Below, one piece after another: positions 38,455-48,363 of a stretch of 64,000 nt of DNA. Under the pieces are notes generated by a model, which worked only from the letters and a program-made list of their open reading frames with translations, was not told where the DNA came from and did not search any database. The number at the start of each line of letters is the position of its first letter. Position 1 is the first letter of the stretch. Source of the DNA: Bacteroidales bacterium. Lineage in GTDB: Bacteria > Bacteroidota > Bacteroidia > Bacteroidales > UBA12077. Location: contig JAEINU010000003.1 in NCBI GenBank assembly GCA_016342685.1, positions 248,001-312,000 on the forward strand, read 5' to 3'. The translations under genes and the position numbers were made by a program.

Positions 38455-40353
38455 ATGGCATATAAATCATTAACACATTTCATAGGTGAATTAGAAAAGG
38501 ATGGTGAACTCATTAGAATTAAGGAGTTTATTGACCCTGTTTTAGAGATTACAGAGTTAGTAGATCGTTTTTCTAAATCTGAGGATGGGGGAAAAGCTTT
38601 GTTGTTTGAAAATACAGGGACAAATTTCCCAGTATTAATTAATTCTATGGGGTCCGAAAAGCGAATGTGCAAAGCTTTAGGAGTTGAGCAGCTTGACGAT
38701 GTTAAGAGAGATATAGAGAAATTATTTGGAACGCTTATGAGCCCAAAGGAAACTATTCTCGACAAATTAAAATTGATACCTTCATTATCTAGTATTTCTT
38801 CTTGGATGCCAAAACTTATTTCAGGAAAGGGTAAATGTCAGGATGTAATTATTAAAAATCCAGACCTTTCTATTCTTCCTATTCTTAAATGTTGGCCTGC
38901 AGATGGTGGACGATTTGTTACATTACCTATTGTAAATACAAAAGATCCAGTTACTGGTATTAGAAATGTTGGTATGTATAGGATGCAGGTTTTTGAAAAA
39001 GACTTAACAGGCATGCACTGGCATAAGCACAAAGTTGGAGCTCGTCATTTTGAAGAATACAAAAAAATGGGAAAGAAAATGCCCGTAGCTGTTGTTTTAG
39101 GTGGCGACCCAGTTTATACATATTCGGCAACTGCTCCTTTACCCGATAATTTAGATGAATATCTTTTGGCAGGATTTCTTAGGAAAAAGAGGGTTGATTT
39201 AGTTAAATGTATAACTCAAGATATTGAGGTTCCTACCGATGCGGATTTTGTAATTGAAGGATACATTGATCCAGAAGAGGATTTTATATGGGAAGGACCT
39301 TTTGGAGATCATACAGGATTTTATTCATTAGCAGATTGGTATCCTCGTTTTCATGTAACATGTATTACTCACAGAAAGAATGCAGTGTATCCTGCAACAA
39401 TAGTAGGAGTTCCTCCAATGGAAGATGCCTGGATTGGTAAAGCGACGGAAAGAATTTTCCTTGCCCCAATTAAATTAGCTATTCTCCCCGAGATTATAGA
39501 TTACAACCTACCATTCGAAGGTGTAGCTCATAATATATCAATTGTAAAAATTAAAAAAACTTACCCAGGGCAAGCATTTAAAGTGATGAATGCACTTTGG
39601 GGAGCAGGCCAAATGATGTTTAATAAAATTATGCTTGTTATAGATCAGAATATTGATATCTCTAATTATTCAGAATTGATTAAACAGGTGGTAGAATATG
39701 TTGAGCCCGATAAGGATATTCTTTTTATGAGTGGACCTTTAGATGTTCTTGATCATTCATCGAGTAAGTTTACATATGGAAGTAAATTAGGAATAGATGC
39801 TACTATTAAACTTGAAGAAGAATCTTCAGAAAATGCTTATGCTTCGAAAGAAAATTTTGTGTTAGATTACAATTCTGTTAAGGATGATTTTGTTGGAATT
39901 ATTGAGTTGAATTCAGTATATAAAGGGATTCTTATTTGTAGCATAAAAAAAGAGAGCAAGGAGCATATTTCGAATATTGCGCACCAAATGGCAAATTGTA
40001 AAGAATTTGATTCTCTCAAATTTTTTATTTTCGTAGATGAAATGGTTGATGTTCATGATTTAAATATGATTACATGGTTAGGATCCGGAAATATTGATCC
40101 TAAAAGAGATTCAATAGTTATAAAAGCAGAACAAAATAAGGGGTCTAAAATTTTTATTGATGCAACTCGTAAATCTTTGAAAAAGGATAATTTTAAACGA
40201 GATTGGCCGAATATTGTTGTTTCCGATGAAAAAACAATTGAAATTATTGATAAAAAATGGCAATCTTTAGGTTTAGGTGATTTTATTAAATCACCATCAT
40301 TAAAATATAAAACCCTGAATTTTAATAAAGGTGCAATTGCACAAGATCAATAG
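38455..40353 (+). CDS. UbiD-family prenyl-FMN-dependent decarboxylase
   Basis: UbiD enzymes are non-oxidative (de)carboxylases that use prenylated FMN made by UbiX; Bacteroidota members are often assigned to menaquinone biosynthesis. The ~632-aa protein shows GIRNVGMYRMQV (the conserved Arg) and ADFVIEGYIDPEEDFIWEGPFGDHTGFYS spread over the Glu/metal sites, plus the YPATIVGVPPMEDAWIGKAT segment. It is longer than many UbiDs, with a ~100-residue C-terminal extension. The frame is open from a TTG at 38419, but homologues start near MAYKSLTHFI, so I use the ATG at 38455. No ubiX or men gene is nearby. Confidence 0.9.
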   Translation: MAYKSLTHFIGELEKDGELIRIKEFIDPVLEITELVDRFSKSEDGGKALLFENTGTNFPVLINSMGSEKRMCKALGVEQLDDVKRDIEKLFGTLMSPKETILDKLKLIPSLSSISSWMPKLISGKGKCQDVIIKNPDLSILPILKCWPADGGRFVTLPIVNTKDPVTGIRNVGMYRMQVFEKDLTGMHWHKHKVGARHFEEYKKMGKKMPVAVVLGGDPVYTYSATAPLPDNLDEYLLAGFLRKKRVDLVKCITQDIEVPTDADFVIEGYIDPEEDFIWEGPFGDHTGFYSLADWYPRFHVTCITHRKNAVYPATIVGVPPMEDAWIGKATERIFLAPIKLAILPEIIDYNLPFEGVAHNISIVKIKKTYPGQAFKVMNALWGAGQMMFNKIMLVIDQNIDISNYSELIKQVVEYVEPDKDILFMSGPLDVLDHSSSKFTYGSKLGIDATIKLEEESSENAYASKENFVLDYNSVKDDFVGIIELNSVYKGILICSIKKESKEHISNIAHQMANCKEFDSLKFFIFVDEMVDVHDLNMITWLGSGNIDPKRDSIVIKAEQNKGSKIFIDATRKSLKKDNFKRDWPNIVVSDEKTIEIIDKKWQSLGLGDFIKSPSLKYKTLNFNKGAIAQDQ

Positions 40354-40416
40354 GCTACAAATATAGATTTAATGCTTTGCTTTAAGCTTATAAAAGGTTA
40401 AATTAGCGTTATATAA

Positions 40417-43400
40417 ATGAGATTCCCATTTTACATATTATTTTTCTTCATCATAGAGTTTGCTGTGCAAAATGCTTATGCAGATAGTCCTGAGCCTGTT
40501 TATGAAACCGATTTATATACAATTGAAGATGGACTTTCTCAAACTACGGTTAATTGTTTAATACAAGATAGTAGAGGTTTCTTTTGGATCGGCACACAAG
40601 ATGGAATTAATAAGTTCGATGGTTATCGATTTCAGGTAATGAAGAATGATCCTAGCGATTCTTCCTCTATTTCAAATAACTTCATAAATTGTATTCTGGA
40701 AGATATTGATGGGAATATTTGGATTGGAACAAAGAATGGATTGAATAAATATGATGTTTTTAATGAAAACTTCACTCAATATTTTCGCGATGTCGAAAAC
40801 AATAATACATTAAGAGAGAATGCTATTTATAATATATTTCAAGATAAATCAGGGTTTATTTGGATTAAAACAGAGAATTTTCTTAGCAGGTTAAACCTTA
40901 AAAGTGGAAAATTCAGACATTATGAACATTATAGTGATGTATTTAATATTATTCCAGAGAATTCAACTTTTGATGTTTTTGAAGATCATAGAAATCAACT
41001 TTGGGTAGGAACTAAAGATGGCTTAAATTATTTTGACCGTAACCTGGAGATATTTAAAAGATATAAGCATAATCCTAAGGACGAGCATAGTATTAGTAAT
41101 AATATTATAAAGGTAATTTTCGAAGATAGTAGAAATAATTTGTGGATTGGAACTGAAAATGGATTAAATCAATTTAATTGGGAAACAGAACAATTCACAA
41201 GGTTTTCAATTAGTACTAATGGTTCTGCACCTTTAAGCGGTAATACTGTAAACGATATATTTGAAGATTCAGAGGGTAATTTATGGATAGCTTCCAACAA
41301 TGGATTAAGTTATTTTGATTATGCAAAAAAACAATTTGTTCACACGAATGAAGGTATTATAAATACGTCTGTAACAGCTTTAACGGAAGATCAGTCAGGA
41401 AATTTATGGGCGGGTACTTTTATTGGGCTAATAAAAGTTGAGAAAAGACTTAAAAAATTTAATTTATACAACAAGGATTCTAATGGCTCTCCACTTTTTT
41501 CGAATAATTATATTTTAGCGATTTTTAAAGAGTCAGATGTTCTCTGTATTGGTACATGGGGGTATGGATTGTTTTTGTTTAATCCAAAAACAAATAAACT
41601 GGTTCAATACAGTACAAGCAATAGTAACATTAAAAATGATTTTGTACATAAGATTTTTAAGGATTCAAAGAATAGAGTATGGATAGGAACTCAAAATGGG
41701 ATCTGTTTTTTTAATGAGAAGACTAAGAAATTTGAAAATCTTAATCAGGGAGGTATATCAACGTTATTAAAAAACAATAGAGTCTTTGATATATTTGAAG
41801 ATCATGAAGGTAATATTTGGATTGGCACTAAGTTTGGCTTATATAAAATTTTTAACGATACATATTCAAGTTTTTATTATGAAAAGAATGATTCAAATTC
41901 GTTAAGTTCAAATCATATATACGATATATTTGAAGACAGTAACAATGATCTTTGGATTGCAACAAATCTTGGACTTAATAAGATTAATACATCTACAGGA
42001 AAGATTCGTAGGTTTTTAAGGCCTGAGGCTAGTTGTTCAAATTGTTTAAGTAGTAACGAGATTGTAAGTATTTGCGAAGATACTTTGCATAATTGTCTTT
42101 GGCTGGGTACTATTTCGGGGCTGAATAAGTTTGATTTTGAGACTGAAACCTTTACGGTTTTTACCGAAAAAGATGGTTTACCTAATAATCTTATATATGC
42201 GGTGCTTCAAGATAATAATGGATGCTTATGGCTTAGTACAAATAAGGGCTTATCCAAATTTAATTTTGAAAAGTTAGAGTTCAGTAATTTTGGAATTAAG
42301 GATGGACTGCAACATTATGAATTTAATCACGGAGCATCTTTTAAATCAAAAGATGGAGAAATGTTTTTTGGAGGAATTAATGGGTACAATTCATTTTATC
42401 CCGATTCCATTGTAAAAAATCAAATAGCTCCAAATATTGAGATTACATCGATTGAGATTCTTTACGAAAGCATTTCAAGAAAGCTTGTTGCTGGGAAAGA
42501 TCATCAGATAGAGATACCATATAAAAATAACCTTGTAACTATTGAGTTTGCAGCCTTAGATTTTACAAACCCAGAAAAGAATAAATATGCGTATAAGTTG
42601 GAGGGGGTAGAAAACGAATGGATTGATCTCGATAATCGTAGATACGCAACATTTTCTAATTTGCCTTCAGGAAAGTATACTTTTAGAGTTAAAGGTTCTA
42701 ATAGTGATAATGTCTGGAATGAAGAAGGGACTAGTCTAAAAATAGTTGTTGTTACACCTCTTTGGTTAACCAATTTAGCTTATTCTATATATATTATATT
42801 ATTAACTGCAGGAATATTTGGGTTCTTTCAATATAGAACTAGGAGTTTGCGGAAATCAAATCAAGATTTAAAAGAAAAGCAACTTATTGCTCTTCAAGTT
42901 GCCAAGCAAAAAGAGGAATTGAGTATCCAGAATAAAAACATAACGGATAGTATTGTTTATGCAAAGAGGATTCAAGAAGCATTAATGCCATCAATGGATT
43001 TATTCAAAAAGATTCTGCCAGGGTCTTTTATTTTACATAAGGCTAAAGATATTGTAAGTGGTGATTTTTACTGGATTAATGAGCGCAATGGTAAAGTGTT
43101 TGTTGCTGTCGTTGATTGTACTGGGCATGGTGTTCCTGGAGCATTTATGTCTATTATTGGTTTTGAGTTGCTAAGAAATATAACAGATGATCAAGGCATT
43201 GAATCAGCCGATCAAATTTTACAGGATCTAAATAAAGGAGTTGCAACAACATTTGGACAATCAACCGGAAATATTAGATTGAAAGACGGAATGGATATTG
43301 CTTTATGTGTGATAGACAAAAAGAAAAAGGAATTAGAATTTGCAGGTGCTTTCAGACCCTTATATTTTATTCGGGATAATAAAATTCAAGAGATTAAAGG

Positions 43401-43701
43401 GGATCGATTTTCTGTTGGATTAATGGAAGATGGAGAATCCAATAAGATAAATAAGACAATTATAAAACTTCAGAAAGACGATGTATTCTATATTTTTTCA
43501 GATGGCTATGCAGATCAGTTTGGAGGTGTTGAAGGCAAAAAGTATAAATACAGAAGATACAGACACTTGCTATTAACAATACATAAATTACCTCTTGAAC
43601 AGCAAAGAACATATCTGGATAGGAGTCTTGAAGATTGGCAAGGTAAACACGAACAAGTTGATGATGTTCTAATTGTTGGATTCAAACCAGATTTGTATTA
43701 G
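40417..43701 (+). CDS. Two-component-regulator propeller protein with SpoIIE phosphatase output
   Basis: This is a membrane sensor of 1094 aa. It has a signal peptide (1-22), about 14 Reg_prop beta-propeller repeats (~30-660, repeated I-x-E-D-x-x-G-N-x-W-I-G-T units) and a Y_Y_Y domain (~690-775, FAALDFTNPEKNKYAYKLEG). One transmembrane helix (~787-805) and a coiled coil (~810-860) follow, then a SpoIIE/PP2C-like Ser/Thr phosphatase (~880-1092). The phosphatase metal Asp residues are present: D883 in SGDFYW, D900 in VVDCTGHGVPGAFM and D1029 in FSDGYADQFGG. Ligand binding by the periplasmic propeller probably controls dephosphorylation of a cytoplasmic partner-switch protein. No anti-anti-sigma gene is adjacent. 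Confidence 0.92.
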   Translation: MRFPFYILFFFIIEFAVQNAYADSPEPVYETDLYTIEDGLSQTTVNCLIQDSRGFFWIGTQDGINKFDGYRFQVMKNDPSDSSSISNNFINCILEDIDGNIWIGTKNGLNKYDVFNENFTQYFRDVENNNTLRENAIYNIFQDKSGFIWIKTENFLSRLNLKSGKFRHYEHYSDVFNIIPENSTFDVFEDHRNQLWVGTKDGLNYFDRNLEIFKRYKHNPKDEHSISNNIIKVIFEDSRNNLWIGTENGLNQFNWETEQFTRFSISTNGSAPLSGNTVNDIFEDSEGNLWIASNNGLSYFDYAKKQFVHTNEGIINTSVTALTEDQSGNLWAGTFIGLIKVEKRLKKFNLYNKDSNGSPLFSNNYILAIFKESDVLCIGTWGYGLFLFNPKTNKLVQYSTSNSNIKNDFVHKIFKDSKNRVWIGTQNGICFFNEKTKKFENLNQGGISTLLKNNRVFDIFEDHEGNIWIGTKFGLYKIFNDTYSSFYYEKNDSNSLSSNHIYDIFEDSNNDLWIATNLGLNKINTSTGKIRRFLRPEASCSNCLSSNEIVSICEDTLHNCLWLGTISGLNKFDFETETFTVFTEKDGLPNNLIYAVLQDNNGCLWLSTNKGLSKFNFEKLEFSNFGIKDGLQHYEFNHGASFKSKDGEMFFGGINGYNSFYPDSIVKNQIAPNIEITSIEILYESISRKLVAGKDHQIEIPYKNNLVTIEFAALDFTNPEKNKYAYKLEGVENEWIDLDNRRYATFSNLPSGKYTFRVKGSNSDNVWNEEGTSLKIVVVTPLWLTNLAYSIYIILLTAGIFGFFQYRTRSLRKSNQDLKEKQLIALQVAKQKEELSIQNKNITDSIVYAKRIQEALMPSMDLFKKILPGSFILHKAKDIVSGDFYWINERNGKVFVAVVDCTGHGVPGAFMSIIGFELLRNITDDQGIESADQILQDLNKGVATTFGQSTGNIRLKDGMDIALCVIDKKKKELEFAGAFRPLYFIRDNKIQEIKGDRFSVGLMEDGESNKINKTIIKLQKDDVFYIFSDGYADQFGGVEGKKYKYRRYRHLLLTIHKLPLEQQRTYLDRSLEDWQGKHEQVDDVLIVGFKPDLY

Positions 43702-43863
43702 CAAATACAATTTTAACTCCTACATATTATCGCTAGGTAATTTCCTATATAAAGATTGAAGGAATATATATCAAAAGAACATTCAAGTTAAAATTCTTCA
43801 AATAAAAAAGATCCGCTTTTTATAAACGAACCCTTATTTTTCAGTACTAACTTATATCCTAAA

Positions 43864-45594
43864 CTAGGATAGCTGTTGTTCCATTTTTGTTATTAATGTG
43901 TCTATTTGGAATGGTTTACTAATATAATCGTCCATTCCTGCAGCAATACACTCTTCTTTATCTCCGAGCAAAGCATTGGCAGTTATAGCTATTATTGGAG
44001 TATGTGAATTTGTGCTATTTTCAATACTTCTAATTTTTTTTGTTGTAACAATTCCATTCATTATTGGCATCTGAATATCCATTAATATGATATCGTACTT
44101 TACAGATCCGAATTTATCTAATGCTTCCTTACCATTATTAGCAACATCAACCGATTTTACAGCTTTCTTTAAACTTAACAATACAATCTTTTGGTTAATT
44201 AAGTTGTCTTCAACTAATAAGATATTAGCATCTTTTAGATTAATTTTTTCAGCTGTTTCTAGTTCTGGTAGATCAATTTCTTGAAGCTTTTTCTCTTCTA
44301 TAATTTTTTCTCCCTTTTTAAATTTTATTATAAACTTGAAATCAAATTTATCAGGAGTTAGTTCCACTTCTATTAAACCTCCAATCGATTCAATTATTTG
44401 CTGAACAATTGTTAATTCTAATAATTTAATAAAGGATTCATTCTTTCCTTTTCGTGTTTTTTCAGTGTTTCTGATTTTTGTTATCTCAGAAATATTTAAT
44501 AGATCTTTGGTGTTAATATTAAATAGAATTTCGACCCAATCATTTGATTCACTAAACTTTTTTACCTCAATTGCAATTGTTTTTTCTCCGTTTTTTGAGT
44601 TTTTAAGGATATTCTCAATTAAGCTCAGAAAAACTTGTTTTATTTTGACAGGATCGCCATAAAGCATTAAGCTTTTATCTGCAGAGAAGTTAACAGGGAA
44701 ATTTAAGTTATTTGAATCGTTATTTAGAAATAAATTAATTGTGTTTCTTATTGTACTATCAAGATTAAAATTCTGATTGTAATCTTTACTCTGAAGTAAA
44801 TCAACATTAGATAATTCCGTTATATTATTTACAACGTTTACAAGATTATTAGTAGATGCCTGAATAGTATCAATCAAATCTTTTAATTTATTATCAATAT
44901 CTGCATTGTTAACCAAATTTGTAACAACAACAATATTATTTAAGGGAGTTCTAATTTGATGTGAAATCTTAGATATAAACTCTTCTTTTGCTGTGGTTTT
45001 ATTTTTTTCTTTTTGGATCTCAATATTTAATTCGGCTGTTTTAGTTTCTGCAATGTTCTCATATACATTAATAAAAATGTAGAAAGCGATATACAACAAA
45101 ACAAAAAGAATCTGATTTATCAAACTATATTTAAAAGGTAATTCCACAAAGTTTGGAAGAAATATTGATATTAGAACAATAGTAAAAAAGGAAAATGAAG
45201 CAATGTTGCCATAACGTTTTCCTAATAGTAATATAGCAATAATCGAAAAGAAAGAATAAATGTATATACCTTGTTCACTTGTTATTCCAGAATAAATCGA
45301 CCATATTAGAAAAATACCCAAAAGGAAAGAAAAAACTTGCGATGACAGAGAAAGATTTCCATTTTTCCTAAATAAAAGATGATTAATAAACGTGGCAAGC
45401 AAAACAAAGCTTGTTACAATGTAAAACTCTGGTCTATCCTGAATAAAATTAATAACAGAAAAAATAAATAATAAAACCATTGAAATTAAACTATAATAGT
45501 TTAACAAAGTAGCTTTATGAATGTCGTTGTTTTTGGTATCAATTTTGTCTATATTACCTGAACAAATATTTATTATTCTGTCAATAATATTCAT
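43864..45594 (-). CDS. Hybrid histidine kinase-like protein with degenerate ATP-binding domain
   Basis: This 576-aa protein has six or so N-terminal membrane helices (~30-180), then HisKA dimerisation helices with SHQIRTPLNN (candidate phospho-His H212). A HATPase-like region follows (~300-425), then an intact receiver domain (~455-576, VEDN, phospho-Asp D506 in LMDIQMP, K560 in YISKPF). The ATPase region keeps the second N-box Asn (N328), but the G1 (DxGxG) and G2 (GxGLGL) boxes are gone: residues ~360-400 read NTKDLLNISE and then FIKLLELTIV. It may not bind ATP and could act as a phosphatase, a phosphorelay element or a partner in a heterodimer. It is convergent with the propeller/SpoIIE gene. 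Confidence 0.85.
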   Translation of the reverse strand: MNIIDRIINICSGNIDKIDTKNNDIHKATLLNYYSLISMVLLFIFSVINFIQDRPEFYIVTSFVLLATFINHLLFRKNGNLSLSSQVFSFLLGIFLIWSIYSGITSEQGIYIYSFFSIIAILLLGKRYGNIASFSFFTIVLISIFLPNFVELPFKYSLINQILFVLLYIAFYIFINVYENIAETKTAELNIEIQKEKNKTTAKEEFISKISHQIRTPLNNIVVVTNLVNNADIDNKLKDLIDTIQASTNNLVNVVNNITELSNVDLLQSKDYNQNFNLDSTIRNTINLFLNNDSNNLNFPVNFSADKSLMLYGDPVKIKQVFLSLIENILKNSKNGEKTIAIEVKKFSESNDWVEILFNINTKDLLNISEITKIRNTEKTRKGKNESFIKLLELTIVQQIIESIGGLIEVELTPDKFDFKFIIKFKKGEKIIEEKKLQEIDLPELETAEKINLKDANILLVEDNLINQKIVLLSLKKAVKSVDVANNGKEALDKFGSVKYDIILMDIQMPIMNGIVTTKKIRSIENSTNSHTPIIAITANALLGDKEECIAAGMDDYISKPFQIDTLITKMEQQLS

Positions 45595-45821
45595 ATGGGA
45601 TTATATTAATTAAAAGAGATTTAAATACTAAATTGTAAATTTACTGAATAAAATTTAACTATAAGTCTTTAGCTATTAAAGATACAATTTTTTTGACAAA
45701 TTCATGATAATCTTTGATAATTGAAAGTATTGTAGGAATAATTCATGAATATATATTGAATTAAATATAAATTTGAAAATTGAAAAGATGCTTTATTTAT
45801 TATAAAATAAAAATTTACAAG

Positions 45822-46679
45822 ATGAAAAAATTACTTATTGGATTGATAATTTGTTTTTCTGTGTTTCAGTCAAAAGCACAAGATTACTTGCCAACCGAAG
45901 CTGATCTAAATCAGTTCTTAAATTCGAAACTTTATGTTGTTTTAGAGACAAACCCTATTGCAGAGTATAACTTTAAAATTCAGGATGCTGTGAAAAAAGC
46001 ATGGAACCTGACTGATTATGAATTTATATCTTATAAGCAGTTCGAAGAAATGTATAATGATCCAAATAAATCATTCTTGATGATGACACAAGTTGTTTTT
46101 CAAAATGATAGAACTAAGGTTCGATATAATTTCATGCATATTTTTATCGGAAAAAGTGGGTTAGACAGTTTTGAAAACTTACCAGATATTGCCGCAATTC
46201 CATTAGCTTATACCGAGGTTGATGAAGAATTTTGGGTTTATAAGATGGAATCATTGGTTCGATTTTTACAAACTCACATTAAGAACATGAAGGATCATCC
46301 TGAAATGATTAAGAAAAATATTTTTCAGTATTACAACGAGAATACCAAAGATATTAAGCAAAAAACACTTTATTTAGTGAAAGATGAAGTTGCTCCAAAT
46401 GTTAATACAGAAGCAAAGCTTAAGAAAATTTATCCTTACAAAACTAAATTTGTAACACGTGAAGAGATTGAAGAAGCAATAACAAATCGCGATGAAGATG
46501 TTGTTTATTTGCATAAAGTTGGACCTCAGGGAACCAGATTGCGTGCTCGTTGTTATAAGATAATAATTGGTGCAAAAGATGGTTATTTTTATTTCTTTGA
46601 TTACCATTGGGTAGAAAAAGGTAAAAACTTTGATGGAATCTTAGATAAAGATTTTAAGAAAATGACAAAAAAGAAATAA
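45822..46679 (+). CDS. Secreted protein of unknown function
   Basis: I do not recognise this family. The 285-aa protein begins with a clear signal peptide (MKKLLIGLIICFSVFQSKAQ, cut before DYLP), then a soluble alpha/beta region with many Lys and aromatic residues. It includes VVLETNPIAEYNFKIQDAVK, VYLHKVGPQG and a Lys-rich end (KKMTKKK). No T9SS tail, lipobox or membrane helix is seen, so it is probably periplasmic. The frame is open from a TTG at 45780, but the signal peptide begins at the ATG at 45822. It is flanked by a divergent kinase gene and a terminator and seems to be transcribed alone. Confidence 0.75.
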   Translation: MKKLLIGLIICFSVFQSKAQDYLPTEADLNQFLNSKLYVVLETNPIAEYNFKIQDAVKKAWNLTDYEFISYKQFEEMYNDPNKSFLMMTQVVFQNDRTKVRYNFMHIFIGKSGLDSFENLPDIAAIPLAYTEVDEEFWVYKMESLVRFLQTHIKNMKDHPEMIKKNIFQYYNENTKDIKQKTLYLVKDEVAPNVNTEAKLKKIYPYKTKFVTREEIEEAITNRDEDVVYLHKVGPQGTRLRARCYKIIIGAKDGYFYFFDYHWVEKGKNFDGILDKDFKKMTKKK

Positions 46680-46685
46680 GATATG

Positions 46686-46716
46686 AAAAAGGATAGTTTA
46701 AAACTATCCTTTTTTC
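46686..46716. terminator. Intrinsic terminator
   Basis: A nearly perfect palindrome (AAAAAGGATAGT / ACTATCCTTTTT) with a run of T lies directly after the stop codon of the secreted protein. It could work in both directions. Confidence 0.92.
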
Positions 46717-46801
46717 ATTTTGATGTGTAATGAAAAGCACATTATTAGTTGCGCTTTTTTATGTTATTCAGCTTTCATTTTACTTCGCTTTAATTTTATT
46801 C

Positions 46802-46809
46802 TATATTTG
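46802..46809 (+). promoter_or_regulatory. Candidate -7 element for hisS
   Basis: TATATTTG matches TAnnTTTG, 28 bases before the hisS ATG. The expected -33 position reads TTA rather than TTG, so the match is partial. Confidence 0.45.
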
Positions 46810-46836
46810 CAGAAATTAAATTAAAGAAGGACAACA

Positions 46837-48198
46837 ATGGCTGCACAAAAACCATCTGTTCCAAAAGGTACCAGAGATTTTTCACCGGTAGAGATGGTGA
46901 AAAGAAATTTCATTTTCGATACAATTAAGAACGTTTTCAAACGATTCGGCTATTTGCCTATAGAAACTCCATCGATGGAGAATTTATCGACTCTAATGGG
47001 CAAATATGGCGAAGAAGGAGATAAGCTTTTATTTAAAATATTAAACTCAGGAGATTATCTTTCAAAGGTAAAATCTAATTTATCCGAAGTAGAATCAAAT
47101 AAATTAGCCTTAGAGATTTCGGAAAAAGGATTACGTTATGATTTAACAGTTCCCTTTGCTCGATTTGTTGTGCAGCATCGAAGTGAAATTACATTTCCAT
47201 TTAAAAGATATCAAATCCAACCTGTTTGGCGTGCCGACAGACCGCAAAAAGGTCGTTATCGTGAATTTTATCAATGCGACGTTGATGTTATTGGAAGTAA
47301 TTCTTTATTGAACGAAGTTGAATTGATTCAGATTATCGATCATGTGTTTCAAGATCTGAAGGTAAATGCAATAATAAAACTTAATAACAGAAAAATACTT
47401 TTAGGAATTGCTGAGATGATTGGTGAACCTGAAAAATTCATTGATATTACGGTTGCTATTGATAAATTAGATAAGATTGGCCTTGAAAAAGTTAACGAAG
47501 AACTTTTATTAAAAGGAATTAGTGAATCAGCAATTGAGAAACTAAAACCAATCTTCGAATTATCTGGCTCAAACAAGGAAAAGTTAAGTTCCTTGAAAAA
47601 AATCGTAAAAGATTCTGAAACAGGATTAAAAGGAGTTGAAGAAATTGAAACAGTTTTGAACTATTTTAAAACTTTAAAATTAAATATTGATTTGGAGCTT
47701 GATCTAACATTGGCTCGTGGATTAAATTATTATACTGGAGCAATTTTCGAAGTAAAAGCAAAGGATGCAGAAATAGGTAGCATTTGTGGTGGTGGAAGAT
47801 ACGATGATCTAACAGGAATATTTGGTTTAAAAGATGTTTCTGGGGTTGGGGTTTCTTTTGGTGCCGATCGTATTTACGATGTAATGGAGCAATTAAATAT
47901 TTTCCCTCAAGAAATTGTGGCATCAACAAAAGTGATGTTTGTTAATTTTGGAGAAAAGGAAGAAATCTATTGTTTACCTTTAGTTCAGAAGTTAAGAGAA
48001 GAAGGTGTGAATTCTGAGATATTCCCAGAATCAGCAAAAATGAAAAAGCAAATGACTTATGCCAATAATAAAAATATTCCTTATGTAATATTGGTGGGTG
48101 ATAATGAAATGCAATCGGGATTGTTAACAGTTAAGGACATGGTTACAGGGGAGCAGTCAGAATTGAAGTTTGAAGAATTGCTTCAGAAAATATCCTAA
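46837..48198 (+). CDS. hisS: Histidyl-tRNA synthetase
   Basis: HisRS charges tRNA-His. This class II synthetase has 453 aa, with [12 protein letters not shown] at the N-terminus, motif 2 in [17 protein letters not shown], the histidine-specific [23 protein letters not shown] (motif 3 region) and a C-terminal anticodon-binding domain (~355-450). Length is usual. It is followed by a structured leader and then histidine ammonia-lyase, so two histidine-consuming enzymes are adjacent. Confidence 0.98.
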   Translation: MAAQKPSVPKGTRDFSPVEMVKRNFIFDTIKNVFKRFGYLPIETPSMENLSTLMGKYGEEGDKLLFKILNSGDYLSKVKSNLSEVESNKLALEISEKGLRYDLTVPFARFVVQHRSEITFPFKRYQIQPVWRADRPQKGRYREFYQCDVDVIGSNSLLNEVELIQIIDHVFQDLKVNAIIKLNNRKILLGIAEMIGEPEKFIDITVAIDKLDKIGLEKVNEELLLKGISESAIEKLKPIFELSGSNKEKLSSLKKIVKDSETGLKGVEEIETVLNYFKTLKLNIDLELDLTLARGLNYYTGAIFEVKAKDAEIGSICGGGRYDDLTGIFGLKDVSGVGVSFGADRIYDVMEQLNIFPQEIVASTKVMFVNFGEKEEIYCLPLVQKLREEGVNSEIFPESAKMKKQMTYANNKNIPYVILVGDNEMQSGLLTVKDMVTGEQSELKFEELLQKIS

Positions 48199-48232
48199 GA
48201 AATGAAATGTAAAAAACAGACATTCTATGCGC

Positions 48233-48304
48233 GTGGTAAAAAACGTCCCATACACTTTGCTGGGGGTACCACTCGTTTTCCTTGAACTAATTAACTTGTA
48301 GTTC
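48233..48304 (+). ncRNA. Structured region between hisS and hutH (possible leader RNA or terminator)
   Basis: GTGGTA (48233-48238) pairs with TACCAC (48267-48272). Inside it TCCCA (48246-48250) pairs with TGGGG (48261-48265), leaving a 7-base internal bulge and a 10-base apical loop. A second hairpin, GAACTA / TAGTTC (48284-48289, 48299-48304), follows. The segment is clearly more GC-rich than the flanking DNA. No T-run follows the first hairpin beyond CGTTTTCC, so it is not a clean terminator. I know no riboswitch family that matches. Function is inferred from position only. Confidence 0.45.
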
Positions 48305-48363
48305 GTTTATTTATTAATCATTTATTTTATTAACATTAGTTTTCATATTTAAATAATTTAAAC

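Noticed and set aside
43702-43863. Weak A/T-rich hairpin as a terminator between the SpoIIE gene and the kinase gene
   Set aside because: The best stem is only six A/T-rich pairs (AAAAAG/CTTTTT), too weak to call.
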